Assembly (NCBI RefSeq): GCF_004010325.2
Contig: NZ_SADR02000028.1
Span: forward strand, 1 to 64,000
Source: Mesorhizobium sp. M00.F.Ca.ET.216.01.1.1
GTDB lineage: Bacteria > Pseudomonadota > Alphaproteobacteria > Rhizobiales > Rhizobiaceae
Direction of reading: 5' to 3'
DNA length: 64,000 nt
Positions 8,812 through 17,361 of this stretch are shown one piece after another. Every line of letters begins with the position of its first letter. Position 1 is the stretch's first letter. The notes beneath the pieces were generated by a model. It worked only from the letters and a program-made list of their open reading frames with translations, ran no database searches and was not told the origin of the DNA. The position numbers and the translations under genes are program-made.

Positions 8812-9348
8812 ATGAGCCTTGCCGACGTGAAATACCTGCCGGAAACTTCGGCGCATGATCCCGAGATCGAAGCCATCAACGACGAGGCCTTTGGGCCGGG
8901 TCGTTTCGTACTCGCCGCCTACAAGATCCGCGAGGGTGGCCCGCATGAGCGCGCTTTGTCCTTCGTCGCCGTCGACGGCGACGCAGTCGTCGCCTCCGTG
9001 CGGATGACGCGCATCGCCGCCGGCGCCGGCCGTGCGCTGATGCTCGGGCCGCTTGCCGTGCGGCCGGCCTTCAAGAACCTCGGCATCGGCCGCCGGCTGG
9101 TGGCGATCGCACTGGAGGCCGCCGCCAAGGCATGCGTACCGGCCGTTATGCTGGTCGGCGACGAGCCTTACTACGGCCCGCTCGGTTTCAAGAGGATCCC
9201 GCGTGGGCAGATCTCGATGCCGCGCCCGGTCGATCTCGATCGGCTCTTGTCGCACGAGATCGCGCCCGGCGCGGTTGCCCGGCTCTCGGGCGAGGTCTGC
9301 CACGCCGACCTTGCGCGGATTGCCGAGCATGTCGCGGTGATGGCCTGA
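8812..9348 (+). CDS. GNAT-family N-acetyltransferase
   Basis: A 178-residue protein with the GNAT acetyl-CoA binding motif A: strand LGPLAVRPAFKN followed by LGIGRRLVAIALEAA (the R/Q-x-x-G-x-G/A loop), then the strand VMLVGDEPYYGPLGFKR typical of the YhbS-like subgroup. It would transfer an acetyl group to an unknown amine. The start at ATG 8812 directly precedes conserved sequence. Single gene, divergent from the glutathionyl reductase. Confidence 0.83.
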   Translation: MSLADVKYLPETSAHDPEIEAINDEAFGPGRFVLAAYKIREGGPHERALSFVAVDGDAVVASVRMTRIAAGAGRALMLGPLAVRPAFKNLGIGRRLVAIALEAAAKACVPAVMLVGDEPYYGPLGFKRIPRGQISMPRPVDLDRLLSHEIAPGAVARLSGEVCHADLARIAEHVAVMA

Positions 9349-9470
9349 TCCCAGGATCGATCGATGCGCATCGATTGATCCACCGGCCGGTTGGGCCTCG
9401 CGTTAGACGCCGCGTCCTTCTTTGGACACGCAAACGACGCCCTAGGTTTTTGAGCCCATGCCTTGTGCTT

Positions 9471-9496
9471 CCTGAAAATCGATTCCGATTTTCGGG
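9471..9496. repeat. Intergenic palindrome, copy 1
   Basis: Imperfect inverted repeat CCTGAAAATCG-ATTC-CGATTTTCGGG with one mismatch in 11 bp. It is related in sequence and flanks (TGTGCTT before, GGGCCAATGC after) to the palindrome at 12,846-12,869, so it looks like a member of a dispersed rhizobial intergenic palindromic repeat family. Confidence 0.5.
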
Positions 9497-9543
9497 CCAA
9501 TGCACTAGGCTTCGTAGCATGCCCACATAGGGAAGGCGCCGGC

Positions 9544-10305
9544 ATGAACCCGAACGGCCAGATTGCGATCGTCACCGGTGGCGGCTCCGGCCTCGGCCAG
9601 GCGACGGCCCAAGCACTCGCCGCAAAAGGCGCCCGTGTCGCCATCCTCGATATCGGGATCGACCGCGCGGCGAAGGTGGCGGCCGACATCGGCGGCGTCG
9701 CCATCCAGTGTGATGTGAGCAATGAAGGGAGCGGTGCCGCGGCAGTCGCCGAGGTGACGGAAAGGCTTGGCGCGCCGCGGATCCTGGTCAATTGCGCCGG
9801 CATCGCGATCGGCGTGAAGACGATCGGCAAGGATGGTCCGCATCCGCTCGACCAGTACCGCCAGGTTATCGAAATCAACCTGATTGGCACCTTCAACATG
9901 ATCCGCCTCGTCGCCGACCGTGCTGCGAAGCTGGAGCCGCTAGAGGGCGGCGAACGCGGGGTCATCGTCAACACGGCGTCGGTCGCGGCCTATGACGGCC
10001 AGATCGGCCAGGCCGCCTACTCGGCCTCCAAGGGCGGCGTCGTCGGCATGACGCTGCCGGTGGCCCGCGACCTCGCCCGCTCGGGCATTCGCGTCTGCAC
10101 CATCGCTCCCGGCATCTTTAAGACGCCGATGATGGCCGGAATGCCGCAAGAGGTGCAGGATTCGCTAGGCGCTGCGGTGCCCTTCCCGTCCCGTCTCGGC
10201 GAGCCTTCCGAATATGCGGCCCTTGCGCTGCATATCATCGAGAACCAGATGCTGAACGGCGAGACCATCCGCCTCGACGGGGCTATCCGCATGGCACCGA
10301 AATAG
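9544..10305 (+). CDS. SDR-family oxidoreductase, 3-hydroxyacyl-CoA dehydrogenase type
   Basis: A 253-residue short-chain dehydrogenase. It has the NAD-binding TGGGSGLG motif near residue 12, the acidic D at the end of strand 2 (AILDI) that favours NAD over NADP, NCAGI, and the catalytic Ser with YSASKGG. The overall pattern (DVSNEGS, PFPSRLGEPSEYA) is close to the HSD17B10-like branch, which oxidises 3-hydroxyacyl-CoA or 2-methyl-3-hydroxybutyryl-CoA. ATG 9544 has GGAAGG upstream. It is followed 6 bp later by a CoA-transferase gene, so the pair likely acts on an acyl-CoA; that substrate assignment is inference. Confidence 0.85.
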   Translation: MNPNGQIAIVTGGGSGLGQATAQALAAKGARVAILDIGIDRAAKVAADIGGVAIQCDVSNEGSGAAAVAEVTERLGAPRILVNCAGIAIGVKTIGKDGPHPLDQYRQVIEINLIGTFNMIRLVADRAAKLEPLEGGERGVIVNTASVAAYDGQIGQAAYSASKGGVVGMTLPVARDLARSGIRVCTIAPGIFKTPMMAGMPQEVQDSLGAAVPFPSRLGEPSEYAALALHIIENQMLNGETIRLDGAIRMAPK

Positions 10306-10311
10306 CCAATC

Positions 10312-11475
10312 ATGAGTGCCGGCAACTCAGCACCCGTGAAGACCGGCCCGCTCGCCGGCCTGGTGGTGATCGAGATGGCCGGGCTTGGCCCAGTACCGTT
10401 GGCGGGCTTGATGCTGTCGGAGATGGGAGCCGAGGTGCTGCGCATCGAGCGGGCCGGTTCAAGTCAGCTGTTTTCGCTGCCGGACGAATACAATCTCGAT
10501 CGTCACGGCCGCTCTGTCCTACGGATCGACCTGAAGCGTCAGCAAGGCGCGGAACTGGTCCTACGCCTTGTCGAAAAGGCCGACATGCTGGTCGAGGGGT
10601 TTCGGCCCGATGTGATGGAGCGGCTTGGTCTCGGGCCGGATGCTGTGTTGGCGCGCAATCCGGCGCTGATCTACGGCCGCATGACCGGCTTCGGCCAGGA
10701 CGGACCGCTCTCGGCTCGCGCCGGCCACGACATCACCTACCTCGCTTATTCTGGCGTCCTGCACGCCATCGGCCAGGAAACAAGCCGGCCGGTGCCGCCG
10801 CTGAACCTTGTCGCCGACTATGGCGGCGGCGCCATGATGCTGATCGCCGGCGTGCTGGCTGCCCTGTTCCAGCGCTCGCGCTCCGGCAAGGGCCAGGTGA
10901 TCGACGCCGCGATGGTCGAGGGTGCTTCGATGCTGGCGACCCCTGTGCATGCCTTCATGGCGGCTGGCCTGTGGAGTGACACGCGCGGCGCGAACCTGCT
11001 CGATTCCGGTGCGCCCTTCTACGATACCTACGAGACAGCGGACGGGCGATATGTCGCCGTCGGCTGCCTTGAACCGCAATTCTTCGCCGAATTCGCAGGA
11101 CTGCTGCCGCTCGACGAGCGTTTCATCCGCAGCCAATACGACAGGACATCGTGGCCAAAGATGCGCATCGCCATCGCCGGCCGCATCAGGCAGAGGACGC
11201 GCGACGACTGGGCCGGTTTCTTTGCCGGGACCGACGCCTGCGTTGCACCGGTGCTGTCGCTGCGCGAAGCCAGGGATCATCCGCACAATCGCGCTCGTAA
11301 CGCCTTTGTGAAGGCCGGCGCGTTCGAGCGCCCTGCCCCGACGCCGCGCTTCTCGCGCTCGCCGACACTTGCCGCCATGCCGGGCGATCATGAGCCAGCG
11401 ACCGTGCTGGCTCGTTTCGGCATTTCGGAAATCGAGATTAAAGCACTTGTCAAATCCGGCTTGATTGGCGGATAA
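10312..11475 (+). CDS. CaiB/BaiF-family CoA-transferase (alpha-methylacyl-CoA racemase-like)
   Basis: A 387-residue family III CoA-transferase or racemase. Recognisable elements are the N-terminal GPLAGLVVIEMAGLGPVPLAG, the segment ADMLVEGFRPDVMERLGLG, and the GYGQ-like GRMTGFGQDGP with the following GHDITYLAYSG, which match alpha-methylacyl-CoA racemase. It either moves CoA between acids or epimerises a 2-methylacyl-CoA. Its start is 6 bp after the SDR stop, so the two are translated together and probably degrade a branched or hydroxylated acyl chain. Confidence 0.87.
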   Translation: MSAGNSAPVKTGPLAGLVVIEMAGLGPVPLAGLMLSEMGAEVLRIERAGSSQLFSLPDEYNLDRHGRSVLRIDLKRQQGAELVLRLVEKADMLVEGFRPDVMERLGLGPDAVLARNPALIYGRMTGFGQDGPLSARAGHDITYLAYSGVLHAIGQETSRPVPPLNLVADYGGGAMMLIAGVLAALFQRSRSGKGQVIDAAMVEGASMLATPVHAFMAAGLWSDTRGANLLDSGAPFYDTYETADGRYVAVGCLEPQFFAEFAGLLPLDERFIRSQYDRTSWPKMRIAIAGRIRQRTRDDWAGFFAGTDACVAPVLSLREARDHPHNRARNAFVKAGAFERPAPTPRFSRSPTLAAMPGDHEPATVLARFGISEIEIKALVKSGLIGG

Positions 11476-11510
11476 CTGGAGACGAAAGATCAACTTAATG
11501 CGGTGAGCAC

Positions 11511-12284
11511 TTGACCGACCGGAAGAAGGACGTGATCCGCGAGACTGACGCCGAAGCGGTCAGGCTGGCTAGGACGCTGATCCGCAGCGCTCGTTTCGGC
11601 GCGCTGGCTGCGATAGAGCCCGGGACCGGCTCGCCGCTGGCCAGCAGGGTTGGCGTCGCCACCGACATCGACGGTGTGCCGCTGATCCTGGTGTCGATGC
11701 TGTCTGCCCATACCGGAGCGATTCTCGCCGACCCACGCTGCTCTCTGCTTGTTGGCGAACCGGGCAGAGGCGATCCGCTCGCGCATCCGCGAATCACATT
11801 GGTCTGCCGGGCGTTGAGGCTTGAGCACGGATCGAGCGAGCATGCCCGCGCCGAACGGCGTTATCTTAATCGCAACCCCAAGGCGAGGCTCTATGCCGGG
11901 CTTGGCGACTTTTCGATCTTCCGCCTCGAGCCTGAGCGCGCCAGCCTCAACGGCGGCTTCGGCAAGGCCTATTTGCTCGATCGTGCCGATCTCGTCATCG
12001 GCGGGCCGATCGTCGAAGAGCTTGCCGCGAGCGAACAGTCCGCTCTCGACCACATGAATGCCGACCATCTCGATGCCATCGCGGTCTACGCGCACCACTT
12101 TGCCAAGGCCGAAGGCGATGGCTGGATTGTCACCGGCTTCGACGCCGAAGGCATGGACCTGGCATCGGGCGACGCCATTTGCCGGGTCTTCTTTCCCGAA
12201 CGCTTGAAGGCGGTGCGCGAGCTGCGGCCTGTACTGGTCGAGATGGCAAGGACCGGACGTGCAGCCGGCTACGCACGACGCTGA
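11511..12284 (+). CDS. HugZ-like / pyridoxamine-5'-phosphate-oxidase-fold protein with DUF2470
   Basis: A 257-residue two-domain protein. The N-terminal about 150 residues have the split-barrel flavin-reductase/PNPOx pattern (RFGALAAIEPGTGSPLASRVGVATDIDG, then LLVGEPGRGDPLAHPRITLVCRA). The C-terminal domain has the DUF2470 pattern ALDHMNADHLDAIAVYAHHF. This pairing is the HugZ-type heme-utilisation family; whether this member degrades heme is unknown. A TTG start at 11511 is used, with GGTGA about 8 nt upstream and no better ATG in frame. Confidence 0.78.
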   Translation: MTDRKKDVIRETDAEAVRLARTLIRSARFGALAAIEPGTGSPLASRVGVATDIDGVPLILVSMLSAHTGAILADPRCSLLVGEPGRGDPLAHPRITLVCRALRLEHGSSEHARAERRYLNRNPKARLYAGLGDFSIFRLEPERASLNGGFGKAYLLDRADLVIGGPIVEELAASEQSALDHMNADHLDAIAVYAHHFAKAEGDGWIVTGFDAEGMDLASGDAICRVFFPERLKAVRELRPVLVEMARTGRAAGYARR

Positions 12285-12445
12285 CAGTTAATCGCCTTGA
12301 ATCGAAAGCAAGTCTTGAGATTTGGAAGAAATGTTCTACGATTCGTTGTGATGCTGATTCAGCAGCGCACATCCAGAAGTGAGTCTATAAATCAGACGCT
12401 ATTGCCCCCATAGCGTTCGGATGGACTGGAAAACATGGGGGTTCG

Positions 12446-12784
12446 ATGGTTTCGAGCAAGCTAATCGCCAACGCCGAATCAGCAGCCACGTTTTTGACGC
12501 TCATGGGCAACGAGAAACGGTTGTTGATCATGAGCTATCTGACCGACGGTGAGATGTCGGTTGGCGCTATCGCCGAGAAGGTTCTGCTCAGCCAGTCTGC
12601 TCTGTCGCAGCATCTGGCCAAGCTGCGGGCACTCGATCTCGTCGAGACCCGCCGCGACCGGCAGATGATCTACTATTCCTGCAAGTCCGAAGCTGTGCGC
12701 GAACTGCTTCGCATGCTGGACGGCATCTTCGGCGACGGTGACTTGTCCCAGATGGCACATCGCCTGCGCCGCGCCGGGGCTTGA
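12446..12784 (+). CDS. ArsR-family transcriptional regulator
   Basis: A 112-residue winged-helix regulator. The helix-turn-helix is at about residues 39-65 (SVGAIAEKVLLSQSALSQHLAKLRAL), followed by the beta-wing RRDRQMIYYSCK. It lacks the ELCVCDL metal-binding motif of ArsR/SmtB sensors, so its signal is probably not a metal of that class. It resembles the BigR/SqrR-like sulfide-type subgroup in layout, but has no pair of cysteines to support that. A single gene with a GGGGG ribosome site. Confidence 0.85.
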   Translation: MVSSKLIANAESAATFLTLMGNEKRLLIMSYLTDGEMSVGAIAEKVLLSQSALSQHLAKLRALDLVETRRDRQMIYYSCKSEAVRELLRMLDGIFGDGDLSQMAHRLRRAGA

Positions 12785-12845
12785 CCGGCAGGTCTGATCG
12801 TTCCTTTACCTCGCTCTGACAATTTCAATTCACGCGTCGTGCTTT

Positions 12846-12869
12846 CCGAAAATTTGTTGCGATTTTCGG
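12846..12869. repeat. Intergenic palindrome, copy 2
   Basis: Arms CCGAAAAT and ATTTTCGG are perfectly complementary around an 8-nt loop, in a context similar to the palindrome at 9,471-9,496. It lies just upstream of the methyltransferase gene and might affect its mRNA 5' end. Confidence 0.5.
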
Positions 12870-12896
12870 GGCCGATGCGAGTCGGCCGAGGTGTAT

Positions 12897-13748
12897 ATGG
12901 ACCCTATCCGTATTGACGACCCACAAGACCCGCGCGTCGCGGCCTATCTCGACATTCGCGAGCGCGACCTCGCCGGCAGGCATGGCCGTTTTGTTGCCGA
13001 AGGCAAGGTGGTGCTGGACGTCCTGCTCTCGGCCGGGCGCTTTGCCGCCGAATCCGTTCTGGTTCTCGAAAACCGGCTGGCCGGCCTCGATGAGACGTTG
13101 CGCAAGGCACCGGCCGACCTCCCGGTCTACGCCGTGGCAAGCGAGGTCATGGACAGGATCGCCGGATTTCACATCCATCGCGGCATATTGGCGATCGGCA
13201 GCAAGGGCATCTCACAGCCTGCCGAGGCTTTGCTGGAAACGTTGCCCGCCAGCGCGCTGGTCGTAGTGCTGGTTGGAATCGCCAACCACGACAATATGGG
13301 TTCGATCTTCCGCAATGCCGCCGCCTTTGGCGCCGGCGCCGTGTTTCTCGACGCGACCTGCTGCGATCCGCTGTACCGCAAGGCGATCCGCGTCTCGGTC
13401 GGCGCGGCGCTGAAGGTTCCCTTCTCATCCTTCGGCGACACCGCCGGCTTCACCGCCACGCTCGATCGGCTGGGCTTCAGCCAATTCGCCCTATCGCCCC
13501 GCGGCCAGACCGACATTCGCGATGCGAGAAGAGCAGAACGACTGGCCCTCTATCTCGGCGCCGAAGGCGAAGGCCTGCCCGGAAGCCTGCTCGCTCGCCT
13601 GCAAACGGTGCGCATCGACATGTCCGAAGGTTTTGACAGCCTGAACGTAGCAGCAGCGTCAGCCATCGCACTGCATCATTTTTCCGGCAAGCCCAGGATT
13701 TCAGGCAAACCCCGGAATTCAAAAGAGCGCAGGATCCTTGGAAAGTAG
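12897..13748 (+). CDS. TrmH/SpoU-family RNA methyltransferase
   Basis: A 283-residue SPOUT methyltransferase. The trefoil-knot motifs are present: motif 1 NHDNMGSIFRNAAAFG, motif 2 LYLGAEGEGLP and motif 3 IDMSEGFDSLNVAAASAIALH. It should 2'-O-methylate a ribose in tRNA or rRNA using S-adenosylmethionine. The N-terminal about 100 residues form the usual substrate-binding domain. ATG 12897 is preferred over GTG 12891 because GAGG lies 5 nt before it. The C-terminus contains an imperfect short repeat (SGKPRISGKPRNS). Confidence 0.87.
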   Translation: MDPIRIDDPQDPRVAAYLDIRERDLAGRHGRFVAEGKVVLDVLLSAGRFAAESVLVLENRLAGLDETLRKAPADLPVYAVASEVMDRIAGFHIHRGILAIGSKGISQPAEALLETLPASALVVVLVGIANHDNMGSIFRNAAAFGAGAVFLDATCCDPLYRKAIRVSVGAALKVPFSSFGDTAGFTATLDRLGFSQFALSPRGQTDIRDARRAERLALYLGAEGEGLPGSLLARLQTVRIDMSEGFDSLNVAAASAIALHHFSGKPRISGKPRNSKERRILGK

Positions 13749-13783
13749 CGGGACAGGCGTGGCGCCTGCGGCCCCTCTGGATC

Positions 13784-14935
13784 TCAACTCGTCGAAGCGG
13801 CCTTCTGCAGCGCCCGTATGCGATCGGCAAGGCTGCGTTGGCCGCTCCCCGCCCGCACCTCCTGAGGTGCTGCAAGCGCCTTGGCAATCGGCGAATCCGG
13901 CCCTTCGAGCTTCATTGTCAGGTTGACGACCTCCGCCGCCAGATCGTTTATCTGTTCGCGCAACACCGCACTGGCACGGCGCACATCGCTGGCGTCGCCG
14001 GAGCCGGCTGTTTCGAAGGCTGCAAGATCCACCTTGAGGCTCTTGTTCTCACTGGCCAATGCTGTCAGCCTCGCTTCCAGTCGCTCCCGCTCACTGTTGA
14101 GCTTGGCAATAGCCTTGTCTACGTCGTTGCCGGTGCCGCTGCGATCGTCCCCTCCTCCGGAGGTGTGCGTTCCCGCAGCCTCGCTCTTCGATTTTTCGCG
14201 AAACCGTGCCAGTTCCTTCTCACGGCGGCCGAGCTTCTCTTCGCGGTCGGCGAGCGTAGCGAGCAGGCGTTCGAGCTTCTTGTCCAGTTCGCTGGTCCTT
14301 TTCTTCTCTGCCCTCAAGGCATCCCGCGCGGCCTTGCTCTCGGCTGCAATCTCTTGGTTGCGCCTCTCCGCCTCCTTGTACCGGCTGCGCAGCACCGATA
14401 TGTCGCTGGCCAGCTTGTCCAGGTCTGATTCGCGAGCCATCAGTTCGATCTGACGATTGCTGGAGGAGAAGCTGGCGTCGTCATACATACGCTCCAGCTT
14501 TTCGAGCTCGAGCGCACGCTTTTCCAGCACGCGCTCGGTCTGCGCGAGCTTGTCCGACAGGCGCTGCAACTGCTCCTCGCACTGTCGAAGCGCTTCGCTC
14601 TTGGCCTCCAGTTCGGAAAGGACGTGCTTCCTGTCGTTGCGTTCGGCCTCCAGCCCTTTCAGGGCCTCGCGGCCACGATTGATCTCGACCAGTTGTTCGG
14701 CCGCCTTCTCCTGCAGCGTCTTGATGCTGATCTCGAGCCGGCGCGTCGACATCGCGTACTCGGCCCGGATCCGGTCCTTGTCGGCCTGGATCTCGGCCAA
14801 TGTCAGCGGCATGGAAGCCTCGACGCGTTTGCGCGTCAGCGCGACGGTCCGCCGCCAGATGGCCGGGGCAATCATCAGCGCCAGAAAGGCGGCGCAGAGA
14901 AAGCCGAGGGCGAAGAACAGGATCGACTGGACCAA
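13784..14935 (-). CDS. Membrane-anchored coiled-coil protein
   Basis: A 383-residue protein with an N-terminal hydrophobic helix (residues about 4-27) followed by a long, highly charged, heptad-patterned region from about 45 to 260 (rich in E, K, R and L), then a low-complexity Gly/Ser/Asp linker and a second helical segment. This is the layout of an inner-membrane-anchored cytoplasmic coiled-coil scaffold. No catalytic motif was seen. Homologous proteins are expected in related rhizobia but their role is not known to me. Confidence 0.7.
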   Translation of the reverse strand: MVQSILFFALGFLCAAFLALMIAPAIWRRTVALTRKRVEASMPLTLAEIQADKDRIRAEYAMSTRRLEISIKTLQEKAAEQLVEINRGREALKGLEAERNDRKHVLSELEAKSEALRQCEEQLQRLSDKLAQTERVLEKRALELEKLERMYDDASFSSSNRQIELMARESDLDKLASDISVLRSRYKEAERRNQEIAAESKAARDALRAEKKRTSELDKKLERLLATLADREEKLGRREKELARFREKSKSEAAGTHTSGGGDDRSGTGNDVDKAIAKLNSERERLEARLTALASENKSLKVDLAAFETAGSGDASDVRRASAVLREQINDLAAEVVNLTMKLEGPDSPIAKALAAPQEVRAGSGQRSLADRIRALQKAASTS

Positions 14936-15095
14936 GGTAACTATCCGTTATGGATGGCAGCAACCGCCAAAGCGCGACTTTGCCATGTTCGCATGACGGA
15001 AATCCAGCGCAGCGGCAAGAGCATGCCCCGGCAACATTCAGCTTGCGACCTTGCAAATCCGCGCTGTCACGGCTGAGGGTCCGTCGAGATCGGTA

Positions 15096-15677
15096 TCAGA
15101 ACGGATTCCAGGTCGGCCGCTCGGTGAGCTTCAGATAGCCGAGATTGACGCCGAGCCGCGCGCCGACGCCGGTGCGGATCGGTACGAGCAGAACCTTGCT
15201 GTTCTGCAGCACGTTGAAGCCGACGCCCGCCACGACATAGGCGGAGCCTGCAACGCCGCCGAAGCGGTTGTAGAGATTGCTCACATCGTCGAGATTGTAG
15301 ACCAGCATCATCACGCGCGATCCCTCACCGCCGAAATCCCAGCCAAGCGACGGGCCTTGCCAGAACACTTTGTGATCGCCGGCATTCTTGGTGTAGAGCG
15401 TCCCCTCGCCATAGGTCAGGCCGCCGATCAGCGCACCCGAGCCTTCTTCGCCAAGCAGGTAGCCATTGGGCAGGCCGTAGGAGGCAAAGATCTTCTCGAC
15501 GACGGTGGCGAGCCCGCCCGAGGTCGCGCCGAAGAATTTATGGCCGGAATCGACAATCTCCTGAGCGGTGTATTCCTGCGCCCGCAACGCCGAGGTCGAA
15601 AAGACGAGCAGACCCATGAGAGCAATCGTCATTGAGATGACACGGAAAAAAGTCCGGTCGTAGAATCGGGAAAACAT
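15096..15677 (-). CDS. eipA: Envelope integrity protein EipA (DUF1134)
   Basis: A 193-residue exported protein with a signal peptide ending near SALRAQ (residues about 14-33), followed by the conserved DUF1134 body: YTAQEIVDSGHKFFGATSGGLA, then PSLGWDFGGEGSRVMMLVYNL, then a final TERPTWNPF. EipA of Brucella is a periplasmic beta-barrel-like protein supporting envelope integrity, and its gene is controlled by CtrA. Here it lies divergent to chpT and close to ctrA, fitting that link. Family assignment rests on recognised sequence. Confidence 0.85.
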   Translation of the reverse strand: MFSRFYDRTFFRVISMTIALMGLLVFSTSALRAQEYTAQEIVDSGHKFFGATSGGLATVVEKIFASYGLPNGYLLGEEGSGALIGGLTYGEGTLYTKNAGDHKVFWQGPSLGWDFGGEGSRVMMLVYNLDDVSNLYNRFGGVAGSAYVVAGVGFNVLQNSKVLLVPIRTGVGARLGVNLGYLKLTERPTWNPF

Positions 15678-16021
15678 GCTTCCAATCTCCGTCAGGGAGC
15701 ACTTTCGCCGACGCCTCGCGCCCCATGCGACTCTTGGTGGCCGTTCGGGGTGACTGTTATGGGCAAACTATGCCGTAATTCTTTTTCAACCATTAACCTT
15801 CCACATGAAGATGGCAGTTCGAAGGCTGGTTTCGGGCGGTCTACGCAGGCTCGATCCTGCGTGAACACACCATTTTCGATAATGACAATTTTGGATTTGT
15901 TTGCTGCACGCACAGGCGCTGTGTATTCAGAAAGCCTGGGAGAGAGCGTGATTCGTGTAGGCAGGCGAGACGGTTGATCGCTCGGCCATCAGTATGTGAA
16001 TTTTAGCAGGGATTTTCGCCG
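15678..16021. other. Intergenic region between eipA and chpT
   Basis: This 344-bp divergent spacer holds the promoters of eipA and chpT. It contains ATTAACC around 15,790, which is a partial CtrA half-site, but no full TTAA-N7-TTAA match was found. No gene is seen in it; the short frames crossing it lack coding character. Confidence 0.4.
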
Positions 16022-16651
16022 ATGGCCGAACTTTTCGCCCTTTCCGCACCCGATCTCGCCGCGCTTCTGTGCAGCCGGGTCTGCCATGATATCATTTCGC
16101 CGGTCGGCGCGATAAACAACGGCCTTGAGCTGCTCGACGAGGGCGGCGCCGATGAAGACGCCATGAAGCTGATCCGCCAGAGTGCAAGGAACGCCTCGGC
16201 CCGCCTGCAATTTGCCCGCATCGCCTTCGGTGCCGCTGGTTCGGCCGGCATGATGATCGACACGGGCGACGCCGAGGCCGTCGCCATCGCCTTCCTCAAG
16301 AACGAGAAGCCGGCGCTGATCTGGAGCGGAGCCCGCGCGCTGCTGCCCAAGAACAAGGTCAAGCTGCTGCTCAATCTCATTCTCGTCGCCAACGCAGCCA
16401 TCCCGCGCGGCGGCAAGCTTGTGGTCACGCTCGAAAATCTCGAAACCGAGCCGCGTTTTGCACTTGCGGCAAGTGGGCCGATGCTGCGCGTGCCGCCGAA
16501 ATTCCTGGAGCTGCATTCCGGGCACAAGCCGGAGGAGCCGATCGACGCCCATTCGGTCCAGCCCTACTACACGCTGCTTCTGGCGCGTGAGGCCAACATG
16601 ACGATTTCGATCCACGCGACAGCCGAAGAAATCGTGCTTTCGGCGGCCTGA
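16022..16651 (+). CDS. chpT: Histidine phosphotransferase ChpT
   Basis: A 209-residue dimeric phosphotransferase that passes phosphate from the hybrid kinase CckA to CtrA and CpdR in alphaproteobacteria. The phospho-accepting His22 is in SRVCHDIISPVGAINNGLELL, the hallmark of the family. The C-terminal half is a degenerate ATPase-like fold lacking the nucleotide-binding G-boxes, as expected. CtrA and SciP genes follow within 4 kb, so the whole output branch of the relay is encoded here; cckA is not in the window. Confidence 0.9.
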   Translation: MAELFALSAPDLAALLCSRVCHDIISPVGAINNGLELLDEGGADEDAMKLIRQSARNASARLQFARIAFGAAGSAGMMIDTGDAEAVAIAFLKNEKPALIWSGARALLPKNKVKLLLNLILVANAAIPRGGKLVVTLENLETEPRFALAASGPMLRVPPKFLELHSGHKPEEPIDAHSVQPYYTLLLAREANMTISIHATAEEIVLSAA

Positions 16652-16901
16652 AATCTCCCTCAGTCCGGCAAGAACAGATGAAGTATTTGTTCCTGCTAAT
16701 ATTTACGACACTGTTCGCAATCTAGGCAAAACAAGCTTCGCCGGTGTAGCCATGCCAAATCGGCGATAAAAAGTTTGCGTAAGGTGCGTCTTTGCAAAAA
16801 CTTTACCTAACGGCTTTTCGGCTTCTTTACCAGATTGATCTATGGTGCCTCCGAGATACCCGGATGCTGCCGGTTCGCCAGATGGCAAAGAGGACCCGGA
16901 A

Positions 16902-17270
16902 ATGAAACGCTGCCTGTTCGTCGACGATTCAAGCGTCATCAGGAAAGTAGCAAAGCGAATCCTTGGCGGCTCCGACATGGTGGTGATCGAAGCGGCTACC
17001 GGACTTGATGCGGTCGAGATATGCGCCGCCGACATGCCTGACGTCATCGTCGTCGACGGCGCCTTGCCGGACATGCAGGCGGCGGAACTCATCCGCCGCA
17101 TCCGCGCCATGGAGAGTGCAATCAAGCCCCAGATCCTGGTTTCCCTGGTCGAGGTCGACGTCGCCTCGATCATGCGGGCAAAGCGTGCCGGCGCGCAAGG
17201 CTACCTGCTGAAGCCGTTCGATCGCTCGCAACTGCTCGAGCGTTTCCGCACCCTGAAGATAGCCGCCTGA
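16902..17270 (+). CDS. Single-domain response regulator (CheY-like)
   Basis: A 122-residue receiver domain with no output domain. It has the acidic pair in FVDDSS, the phospho-acceptor Asp in VIVVDGALPD, and the conserved Lys in LLKPFD. It sits between chpT and ctrA, as in related rhizobia, and is followed by a strong terminator shared with ctrA. It may be a partner or competitor for phosphate in the CckA-ChpT-CtrA relay, but DivK- or CpdR-type identity is not supported by the sequence. Start ATG 16902 begins MKRCLFVDDSS, the usual family start. Confidence 0.85.
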   Translation: MKRCLFVDDSSVIRKVAKRILGGSDMVVIEAATGLDAVEICAADMPDVIVVDGALPDMQAAELIRRIRAMESAIKPQILVSLVEVDVASIMRAKRAGAQGYLLKPFDRSQLLERFRTLKIAA

Positions 17271-17303
17271 TTCGCCGGACCACGGAGATCCAGCTGTAAA
17301 CGC

Positions 17304-17330
17304 AAAAACCCGGCTGAGGCCGGGTTTTTT
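17304..17330. terminator. Bidirectional intrinsic terminator between response regulator and ctrA
   Basis: A 9-bp stem AAACCCGGC / GCCGGGTTT with a TGAG loop is flanked by an A-run on the left and a T-run on the right. It can therefore stop transcription from both convergent genes: the receiver gene on the plus strand and ctrA on the minus strand. Confidence 0.9.
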
Positions 17331-17361
17331 GTCGGGAAATTCGGTTGGAAGTGCGTTTCGT

